From contig JAJEKV010000262.1 in NCBI GenBank assembly GCA_021234155.1, positions 1-64,000 of the forward strand: a stretch of 64,000 nt of DNA, read 5' to 3'. Below are positions 55,697 to 64,000 of this stretch, one piece after another. This stretch comes from Isoetes taiwanensis. Lineage: Eukaryota > Streptophyta > Lycopodiopsida > Isoetales > Isoetaceae. Under the pieces are notes generated by a model. It had not been told where the DNA came from. It searched no databases and saw only the letters and a list, made by a program, of their open reading frames with translations. The position numbers and the translations under genes are program-made. How positions within the stretch are numbered: position 1 is the stretch's first letter; the number at the start of each line of letters is the position of its first letter.

Positions 55697-57307
55697 ATGC
55701 CGCTCGAACATGCCGCTTTCGCTGCTGCTGGAATCCGACCTGGGAAAGACCCAGGCACTCACGACGGTGGCCCGGGGCCCCCGATTTATGCTGCTACTGT
55801 GGGTTCAGGCTGCAACCGACTGGTTTCAGGGGCTTTCAAATCACCCCCAATCGCTGGGACTTCCAACAAATCGGATCCAAATATTGGGGCTTTTGCCCTG
55901 CACAAGGTGAATCAGCTCCCCTGCTTGTCTGCTAAGAATCTAGGTCTGTCATTAGCTGCCCCAGCTTCACAAAGTATGGATCACTCCCCAAATAGAGTAA
56001 ATGGCAATGCTGGTGAAGCGATAGTAGGGGAAGATCGCCCGGCTCTGCTAAAACCTATAACACATGCTAATGAGGCAAAAGCCCCAACTTTTGGGGAGGG
56101 ATTGAGTGGAATCGATGCTAGGAGTGAGCCCCAGATAAGGAAAAATGCTGCCATAGAAAGGAATAACAGTGTAGGAAGTAATGAGAAGAATGGGGCTCTA
56201 CATAATAAGCTGGCTGAGCTCAGGCGTAAATCTGCAGCCCAAGTTGATGATATAGTTGCTGGGAGACAGATTGGTGGCCAAGAATACGCTGTAAAGAATA
56301 TGGTGTAGGTCGAGGATGCAGCAAAAACGGCAATCTTGGTGGCTGCTGGAAACCGACCTGGGTTCGACTCAGGAGTGCACAACGGGGCCCCATGGCCTCC
56401 TACTCGCCCTGCCAACATCAGTCCAGACTGCACAACAGCCAAATGGATGGATTTAGGGGCCGGAAAATCGTCCCCAGAGGATGGGGCTTCCATCAATCTT
56501 TATCCAGTAATTGGGGCTTCTGCCCAGTGCAAGATAACTCATCTCCCTAATCCGTCTGATGTAATTCCAGGCCCTTTTGCTGCCGCTTCTGCTTCACATG
56601 ATAAAGACCATTCCCCAAAGGGAGCACAACACAATGGAGCAGGTAAATCAACCGCAGGGAGTGACCTGGCTGCCAAGGCAAGCGCTTGCGCTATCGGAGC
56701 TATCCAGAAAGTGAAAGACGGAATGTTAGGGGCAGGGACAGGAGGCAGAGCATGTGGACAGGGAGTACCCATACAATCTAGCAGGTCAGAATCATCTATG
56801 GAAGCTTCACCTATGGAAGAAGTAGAAATCGAACTAAATAAGAAAGAAGCCGAGGTGGACTACTCAGCTCTAGAAAGCAGGGCAGTAAACAAGGGAAAGA
56901 ATGTTGGAGCAGAGCTTCATAATGAAGGGAATGATGCTAGCCAAGGGAATTTTACACAAAACGGGGTGAATCATCCAAAGGGTACAGCTTGGAATGGACA
57001 AGATTCAGTGAGAATAGTGAACAAGCCGAGATTCTCGGAGTGGATTCAAAAGCAAACCCATGCTACTAACAGAAGCACAAGAGTCACGGAGGCTCTCCAA
57101 GCGTTACAGAAAGGTCTTGTTCAGAATCCTGGGATAGTAACTACAAATAATGAACCTGGACTGGGCAATGGAAATAATGTGCAGACAGAAGATAATTTCC
57201 CAGTGGCTGAAATTGATCACGAGATGCACAAAAGGTATCTGGAAAGTTTGATCTCAAGGCCAAGTGGTGGGCTTCTTTTGGGGGCTTTTCGGACTGCGTG
57301 GGGTTAA
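55697..57307 (+). pseudogene. LINE ORF1, N-terminal half with internal duplication
   Basis: One frame interrupted by a single TAG (56306-56308). The part before the stop and the part after it are repeats of each other. AAGIRPGKDPGTHDGGPGPP aligns with AAGNRPGFDSGVHNGAPWPP. PIAGTSNKSDPNIGAFALHK aligns with SPEDGASINLYPVIGASAQC. ASQSMDHSPNRVNGNAGEAI aligns with ASHDKDHSPKGAQHNGAGKS. A ~630-bp tandem duplication of the 5' coding region explains this. ORF1 proteins bind LINE RNA. Confidence 0.75.
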
Positions 57308-58393
57308 ACTCATGGCTTTCAGCTCACCTGAAGAGGTTAGGTCTGCCCCAACACCAATCGCTAAAGGCACTGGGTAACAACTTTTTTCTCATCATGTTTG
57401 ACGATTGAAGCGGTACCGTGGATAGACTAGTTGCCCCCGTCTGTGAACCCATTTGCAGGAGGCTTCATTTTGTACCAGTTCTACACGCCAGGTTTCCTCC
57501 CTAATAAGCTTTCCGCTATCAAAATCCCCTGTTGGTTTGAAATAGAGTATCTTCCACCAGACCTACTAGTCCCGGAGTTCCTAAAGTCTATTGCCAACAC
57601 GCTAGGCTCATACGTATCTCACTCTATCGCCAAAGGGCCTAGAATCTGTGTTGCCATCACAGCCAACACGCAGATCCCCAAAGGTGTGACTGTGAAAAGT
57701 GGTATGTGTTGCTTTAAGTTTTTACTCAAGCTATTAAATGGATGGGAAATAAGGAGGATGTTCCCAAATGTGGAACTGGAAGAAGTGACCAAACCAAGCC
57801 AGGCAAATGTCAATGATCAAAATGCCTCCGAGGGCAATGACAGAGAACATGTGCATGTGACTGAAGACGACACACAGGAGGAAGCCCCTCAAGGGACACA
57901 TGTTCCCCTCCAGGTTGCGGTCACTCCCCCATTTACTCCCGATCCCGCACCAGCTTTTGCTACCCCTTCCTCATCCGGTGTGCTTGGGAACGGTGTGTCT
58001 GGAAACGTGACCCCGAGGGTGCCATGTTCCAAAGTGGACACCCTGGGTGGGGAGACTCAATGGCAAGTGGTGGCCTCCAAACATGGTATAAGAGCTAGAA
58101 ATTTGGCCAGGAAATCCAGAGGCTCTCATGACATGGTGAACTCAAAATGTGCAGACTCTCCACAACCAATGTCAGCTCTGTCTAAATATATCTCAGAGGT
58201 TTCGTCTACTGAGAAGGGGGCTCTCGCAGGTTTGATATCCAAGAACACTGGAGGAGCAAGGCTTCCTGAACCGGCTCTGGGGAGTCATAAAGCCAACTCC
58301 AAGTGGGCAGATAATGAGACAGATACAATAGATGACGTGGAGATGCTTGAGAATCCATTTGCTCTACTTGGTAAGAAAAATAAGCGGATGTAA
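57308..58393 (+). pseudogene. LINE ORF1, C-terminal half (DUF4283-like RNA-binding region)
   Basis: After a frame change, LGNNFFLIMFDD and VDRLVA, then FAGGFILYQFYTPGFLPNK, WFEIEYLPPDLLVPEFLKSI, NTLGSYV and GPRICVAITANTQIPKGVTV. This is the DUF4283 pattern (gp.w..g..l.l..w.p.f.p.......vwv..p.lP.e.......i...lG......rvCv.id...plp..v.v) typical of plant LINE ORF1. The zinc knuckle expected after it is missing or frameshifted away near 57700. The end is a low-complexity linker to DDVEMLENPFALLGKKNKRM. Confidence 0.75.
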
Positions 58394-58507
58394 ATATGAG
58401 TCCGGATAACTTCAGGTGAGATGAAAAAGGAAGAAAGCTTGACCTCTTCCTTTAGCAATTTTCACGATGACAATGGTATAGGCTGGCCGTTCCACAACTT
58501 CCAACTC

Positions 58508-59245
58508 ATGATTATTGTCTCATGGAATTTGCGTGGCATCAAGGGTGTTCTCAAGCGTGGTCGAGTGTTAGCAGCTATTAGGTCTATGAAGGCGGATGTC
58601 ATCCTTCTTCAGGAGCATAGACTTCCAGACTTTGAGGCCAGTCCATTGGCGGTTGGATTGAGGTAACTACTCCTCCTTTAGTTGTCTTGGTGAAGGAACT
58701 AAAGGAGGCACACAGATCTTATGGAAGGGACAAGTCCAAAAGTATCAATATGCAGGAGGAAATGGTAGATGGCGGGTTGTAATTTTTGAAACAAATAATT
58801 GTATGTGGGGGCTCATCAACATTTATGCCTCTAATATACCAAGGAAAGGGCAACTATGTGGAGAGAGATTGAGCTCACGGATAACTCATCGGGGTTTTGG
58901 AGTTGAGAATTGGATCCTTGGGGGATCTGAATATGACAGAGATGTATGGGATCAAAAAATTGGGCTGCACAGGAATTTGCTACAAGAGGAGGAAGTTACG
59001 TGGAACTCACTTCTAAACAGCGTTGGCCTCTCCCTAATTCCTCCATCTAAGGCTGAGTTTTCCTGGTCTAATAAAAACGAAGGGGCACGACTGACAGTAT
59101 ATCGCTTACTAGGACGGGTTCTACATGGCTAATAGGACAGACCTCCTTCATGGACAGATGCTATGTTGAAGGAGAGCTTGCGTTCTCTCATTCAGATCAT
59201 GTGCCACAAAAGTTAGTCTTTGGAGAGCATCCCTACTAAAAAAGA
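58508..59245 (+). pseudogene. LINE ORF2: endonuclease domain, broken
   Basis: MIIVSWNLRGIKGVLKRGRV and ADVILLQEHRL are the first two motifs of the exonuclease-endonuclease-phosphatase fold (N and E active residues). A stop follows at 58664. The second half (58803-59132) continues GLINIYASNIPRKGQL, NWILGGSEYD (normally GGDFN) and GLSLIPPSKAEFSWSN. The catalytic GGDFN Asp/Asn are altered and at least two stops interrupt the domain. Confidence 0.8.
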
Positions 59246-59257
59246 AGAGGAGGGAAT

Positions 59258-61199
59258 GTGCCTTTCAAGTTCAATACCTCCCTATTAGGGAAGGAGGCAT
59301 TCTGCAGACCCTTTAGGACTTCCCTGGCCTCTCTAACTAATACGGAATGCCTACCTTCCATGAAGGCTTGGGTTAAAAAGATCAGTCTTATGAAGATGTG
59401 GATCAAAAAATGGGGCAAGGAGGAATGCTTGAAATTCAAGAAAGAAAAAGATGTCGTGTACAACCTTCTAAGGGCAGTCAAGCAGGACCTGTTACTTGAT
59501 CCCCATAACAGAGACAAGCAATCCTTAGAGGAGGAGCTGGAAACAAGAGCCAAAGCTATTGAGGAGCGGGAAGCTAGGGGGGCTGCGGTTCGTTCTAAAA
59601 CAAAATGGTATGCAGAGTCAGATCATGAAAACTCTAAGTGCTTCTTTAGAATGGCAGGGGCCAGATTAGCAGAGAACAGTATTACTTCAATTAAAGATAA
59701 CTGCCAAAATATACTTTCTGATCCCGGGGCTATCAAGGCGTTTATTCGAGACAGCTTTCAGGCTCAATTCAAAGCAGACAATCTCCCATCCTCCTATCAA
59801 TCCCAAATCTCTCTTTGGTTGGCCCAGATTGATTGGGCACATAAGATTACTGCAGATGACAACCACACTCTGCTGCGTCAGCCGGGCGAAGAGGAGATAT
59901 TTAAAGTACTATGCTCTCTGGCTTCTGGTAAGTCCCCCGGCCCTGATGGCTTCCCTCCTGAATTTTTTGTGGAGTTTTGGGACGCTCTTGGACCAGACTT
60001 TGTGGAGGCTATTTGGGGGGCTTGGTCCTCTTGCTCGTTACATCCAACTCTAGCGGCAGGATTCATCACCTTGGTCCCAAAAGTCTCTAGACCTCAATCA
60101 CTTGGGGAGTGGCGTCCCATTGCACTAACCAATGTCTTATATAAGGTAATCATGAAAGGCATCGCCAACCGTCTTAAGCCCATCTTGAGCGGGGGTTGTT
60201 GGAAGGGCAATCAGCCTTTCGCGCGGTGTAGATATATATTGGACAATTACCTAGCGGCTAGAGAAGGTATGCATTGGTGTAGATCTACGGCAAAAACGTG
60301 TACTTGTTAAGATGGATTTTAGAAAGGCCTACGATTCCCTTAGGTGGGATGGCCTGCGAGAAGTGATGAGTCACATGGGTTTCAATAAGCAGTTCATCGA
60401 CATCTCATTGGGAATGAACAAATTTGCCTCTGCATCTGTCTTGGTCAATGGTGAACCTTCTGGTCTCTTTGACCTCAGGAAGGGTATCAGGCAAGGCTGC
60501 CCGCTTGCCCCATACCTGTTTCTAATTATGGCCAACCTTCTCACAAGCATGGTTAATCTCAAAGTATTGGAAGGGGGCATCAACGGTCTAGTTTTACCGA
60601 ATCAAGCTGAAAAACTCACAATCATGCAATATGCGGATGACACTTTTATGTTCCTCAGGTATGACGATGGTAGCTTCCATTCCTTTCGTGAGGTATTGAT
60701 TGCTTTTGAGGTTATATCAGGCATAGGCCTAAATGCCACCAAAAGTACCGTTCTATGGGCCTTGGAGGGAGATATTGACCCTCGTGCTAATGGTTTGGGC
60801 TTCCCAGTCGTAGCTGCAGGGGAAACAGTTAAGCTATTGGGTTTGCCCCTTTCGGTCTCAGATAATATGAAGGGTCTCTGGGCTCCTATTTTAGACAAAC
60901 TTAGAAAAAAGGTTGGGCTATGGTCCTCTAAAGGATTGTCTGTAGCAGGAAGAGTAACAGTTGCTAATGCTGTTCTGGCCAGCTCTCACATATATTCCTC
61001 GTCTGTGTTGGTAGCCCAGAAAGGAGTTTATAATCAAATACAGGTTATCATTAGAAAGTTCATTTGGGGGGGTATGGCTAACGTTGCTTGGTCCGAGCTA
61101 TGCAGGGATAAAAGGGATGGAGGGATTGGATGTAAGGACCCTTTCACGCAGGCTCAAGCTTTTGGGCTAGATTTGTCGGGCGAAAGTGTTACAAGGTGA
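59258..61199 (+). pseudogene. LINE ORF2: reverse transcriptase domain, broken
   Basis: The frame 59258-60310 holds KTKWYAESDHENSKCFFRMA, LASGKSPGPDGFPPEFFVEF and LGEWRPIALTNVLYKVIMK. The frame 60312-61199 continues MDFRKAYDSLRWDGL (first catalytic Asp), GIRQGCPLAPYLFLIMANLL and IMQYADDTFMFL (catalytic YADD), then KLLGLPLSVSDNM and the thumb. The break lies near 60215-60312. All RT motifs are otherwise well kept. Confidence 0.9.
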
Positions 61200-62347
61200 T
61201 ACATCTCACCGCCTCGGCATTTGTTAAGCACTGGTTTGATTTGTGCAAGATTCAGGGTAAACCATCCCTTCCTAGGGATGAACTAGGAGCCTTCTTTTGT
61301 AACTTTAGGGTCGCCTCTGGCACTTCCCCAGTCATGAGGCGTATTCTTCATGCTTGGAGGGAGGTGCAAACAGTATGCTCCCCCATGACTATACCTCGAG
61401 AATTCGGGAAAGTCGGTATATTTTGGAATACTCATGTATGGGAAGAGAATGGGCGTCCCTTGGCATTAGTTCATCCTCGTGATCTTTAAGAAATGGCGAG
61501 ACCATGGGATCTTAAAATTGCGGCATCTTTGGGAAAAGCGATATTTGGATCTCTTGGATGGAATTTAGACTCAAAGTGCAAAGGCGGGGGAGGGTGATAG
61601 AAAGATACTACGGAAAATTCTAGATAATGTTAAGCTTCTCGAGGGGGGGCTCTTGGTCCCGAGGAAAAAGTGGTCTGTGTAGGTAAGGAGTCATACGGTG
61701 TTGCTAGTATATATCGGGCCCTTTGTGATGACTCCCCTCTCAAAGCGAAGCTAGGCTTCAAGTGAGTGGATGGGTGGCTAAGCTCCTCTGGCAAACTCAC
61801 GGAAAACCTTATGCTCTAGGAGAATACATTTTTTTTTAGATGGGAGGCCCTCCAAGGAGGCCTCAACACTAAAGTGAAGCTGGTCCATAGAGGAATTGTG
61901 TCTTCGATTTATGTCCTCTTGGGTGCCGGGGCTAGCGAATCTCTTTCACATCTCTTCTTACGTCCAAGAATTATAGAGTTTTGGTATTGGGTATGCCCTG
62001 TTGTGAGATCGCATGTGCACCAACTTGGATGGCCGAATGTTGTCATGGTCTCGGCAGATCGTATTGAAGCCTCCCACGGTTGGTTTGGCTCTCACGGACT
62101 ATATGGAGACATCGGTGCGATGTCACTTTGGGGGCAATCTATCTCTATTGAGAAACTTAAAATCTTTTTTAATAGGGAAGTTGCTTTAATGGCATTGTCC
62201 CACGGGAAGATGGGGATGAGCTATAATAAGGGATTGGATGTAATTGGTAAGATTGAAGGATTTTATAACTACTTCAAGTGCCATTGGATGAGCTCTGAGG
62301 ACCTAGACCTTCATGATAGGTCTAATGGTGGAACAATTCGAGTTTAG
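61196..62347 (+). pseudogene. LINE ORF2: C-terminal region, broken
   Basis: Two frames, 61196-61489 (KHWFDLCKIQGKPSLP) and 61874-62347 (GAGASESLSHLFLRPRIIEF, corresponding to the C..C.e.EsleHLf..C zinc region but with cysteines lost). Stops at about 61490-61870 separate them. Untranslated sequence and the poly(A) follow. Confidence 0.65.
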
Positions 62348-62540
62348 TGGAGAAAGCAATCTGAGTAACTGACCAGATAGGGTCTCTCTACCATTATGTT
62401 GTTGTGGAATAGGACTTCCCTTAGTACGCACATCATGATGCATAGAGAACCCATTTAATAGCCCTAATGCTTCCTATTTGTCCCATTGGGGACTCTCTGT
62501 ATCTTTATTATTATTAATAATAACAAAAAACACACTCTTA

Positions 62541-62571
<31 letters not shown>

Positions 62572-62596
62572 CCGAATACTCAAAGCAAGGGCTTAC

Positions 62597-62645
62597 CTAG
62601 TGAGGGCCTCCATTCAGAACCGGCATATACAATTCAACATACCTG
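62597..62645 (-). other. Candidate exon with strong splice sites
   Basis: On the minus strand a CAATAGCAG acceptor is followed by GTATGTTGAATTGTATATGC, then GGTTCTGAATGGAGGCCCTC, and then a CACTAG|GTAAGC donor. Both sites are close to consensus. In the only open frame it reads YVELYMPVLNGGPH. It lies 25 bp right of the LINE tail, so the LINE may sit in an intron of a leftward gene. Confidence 0.25.
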
Positions 62646-63795
62646 CTATTGTGGGTTAACGAAAGGTTAACCCGCAAATATCTGGAAAAGGGAAGCAACA
62701 CCAACATCATAAATGATATTCCAGAAGCCTATATGGTGCCCAACTCAAGGAAAGTGACCAGAGCACAGATGCAAAGATACAAACATGACATTATTATTCA
62801 CAATGACTGGGGATCTTGCTGCATATGTCACCATAATTTAGCAACCAATATAAAAGCAAGCACACTCGGCTAGGGTCAAGGAAAGGGCTACGAATCCGGC
62901 TTCACCAGGCCCATTAAAATCATTTAAGCCAGGGTCTACGGTTCAATCTAAATTTGAGAAACAGGATGCGGCTCCATCAACAAAAAAAATGGGCAGCGTA
63001 ATGGAAAAGGAACGGGTCTTGCCTGACTCCGAGAAAGAAAGAAAACATAGATTCAGCAATTTTCAAGGTAACACTGTGTGTTATCTTGGGCATAAGCTAA
63101 TCCTCAATCAATGCTTCTGTAAGCAGCCGAAATCCCCAAATCCAAAAGTCCAGATTCTGTAGGCAGCAATAGGCAAATCTGTAATACAACCAGCATGTTA
63201 ACAGATCCGATTTTTTGCCTGGCATCGAACACCAATTTAATCTTCTATTCAGCATATAAAAAACTTGAGTTCTTGTTCCTCTGCGTGTCCATCCATAAAT
63301 CTATATGCTAAAAAAAACTTGTGTGCATCTGTAGAAGCTAAATGCTAAACATTAAGAGGCACATTCTTGGATTTAGCACAGAACAGGGACTTCCGGAAAA
63401 ATCAAGGCAAATCACGATAATTTTACCTTCATCCAAAAACAAGAGCTACGGGGAAAAATCAGGGCCATCATGCAAACCTCCTCGAGCAATATTTTGGGAT
63501 CTATCCTGGCAAACCTTCATCCGAAAATAGGCGCTACAGAGAAAAATTGGACCAGGATCATGGCTATGGCAGGGTCAGACTTGGGTAAACATATTTCTAT
63601 TTGCTACTATCAAGCAAGGAAAAGCATGCACATAATAAGAAAAACCACATTGCCTATGCTCTCAACATGTCCTCTATGCTGCTCCGACTTGATTGAAGGC
63701 CGATTTGCTCCTAAAGTATAAGATCAAAGCCTAAAGTAAGTAGATTGAGGAAACTTAGAGGTTAAACAAAAATTGAAACATGCTTGCAAAATCGT

Positions 63796-63978
63796 TTACC
63801 TGATGCTGGATGAGGTGTGCGCTAGCTCTGCTGCCTTGATTCCGTAGTTTGAAGCTGTGGAAAAAGGAGTCCGTGTTGGAAGGGCTTTATGTTTACGGAT
63901 TTGGAAAACGTGATTGCTTTTGGAAGTAGATATGTCATTCAAATAGCTTGGCAGAATAGATTCTTCAAATATGAACAT
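63796..63978 (-). CDS. Candidate first exon of a leftward gene
   Basis: A 60-codon frame ending NYGIKAAELAHTSSSIR at a CAG|GTAAAC donor near 63798. The N-terminus is Ser/Thr/Arg-rich with few acids (KALPTRTPFSTASNYGIK), which would suit an organelle-targeting peptide. Its continuation was not found between 62.6 and 63.8 kb except for the small candidate exon at 62597-62645. No family is recognised. Confidence 0.25.
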   Translation of the reverse strand: MFIFEESILPSYLNDISTSKSNHVFQIRKHKALPTRTPFSTASNYGIKAAELAHTSSSIR

Positions 63979-64000
63979 ATCACATGTTGTTTGTTTGTTG

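Larger units (their letters stand above)
55673..62571 (+). mobile_element. Full-length LINE retrotransposon, ~6.9 kb
   Basis: Bounded by a target duplication ending CCGAATA. It contains ORF1, an apurinic-type endonuclease, reverse transcriptase and a 26-base poly(A) tail (62546-62571). The order and size fit plant L1-type LINEs. Many stops and frame changes in both ORFs make this copy inactive, but the intact ends and long A run suggest moderate age. It differs from the (ATTCT)n and (ATTCA)n tailed LINEs in the window in having a pure A tail. Confidence 0.9.

Noticed and set aside
55981-56496. 171-codon minus-strand ORF in LINE ORF1
   Set aside because: Antisense shadow of ORF1; spans the duplicated module.

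Overview
This window is plant nuclear DNA that is rich in transposable elements. Evidence for a plant includes a spliced DUF3527-family gene, plant-type pentatricopeptide (PPR) fragments, a 14-3-3 pseudogene array with the plant-type sequence, TATA-box promoters, and MULE, hAT, CACTA, Ty3 and LINE elements. The PPR fragments and a decayed calcyphosin-like EF-hand gene look like those of seed-free plants with motile sperm. A fern is my best guess, but this is inference from protein style only.

Layout. 0-5 kb: decayed ORFs, a duplicated core promoter and a foldback hairpin. 5.8-9.7 kb: an unidentified decayed coding region bordered and split by palindromic GGCGTG/CACGCC repeats. 10.8-11.6 kb, minus strand: a divergent histone H3-like gene whose first nine residues are identical to the H3 tail; next to it (11.9-12.95 kb) is an unrecognised minus-strand protein gene. 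13.9-22.8 kb: PPR fragments, a 5'-truncated LINE, a CACTA (DUF4218) remnant and the EF-hand pseudogene.

23.776-34.129 kb is the main find: a 10,354-bp Mutator-like element. It has ~1.1-kb terminal inverted repeats made almost entirely of GC-rich hairpin units (stem core GATCCC/GGGATC, loop CTCCTC) and a 9-bp target duplication with one mismatch. A spliced MULE transposase runs rightward from the left end and a lysine/proline-rich gene runs leftward from the right end, a convergent layout like that of MuDR. Two further hairpin arrays lie in the middle and bracket a third small gene with its own TATA box.

35-38 kb holds LINE and Ty3 remnants on the minus strand. 41-48 kb is an array of about 2.75-kb units carrying an N-terminal 14-3-3 gene fragment. 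The array was later hit by a LINE fragment, by a 445-bp element that became tandemly duplicated, and by a 777-bp hAT-type element with an 8-bp target duplication. 49.6-52.6 kb is the one clearly intact host gene (DUF3527, two or three exons). 53 kb holds small foldback elements. 55.673-62.571 kb is a full-length but mutated LINE with a poly(A) tail, target duplication, ORF1 with an internal N-terminal duplication, endonuclease and reverse transcriptase. The last 1.4 kb may hold exons of a minus-strand gene.

Most short open frames in the window are chance frames or shadows and are not listed. Exon limits are read by eye from GT-AG signals.
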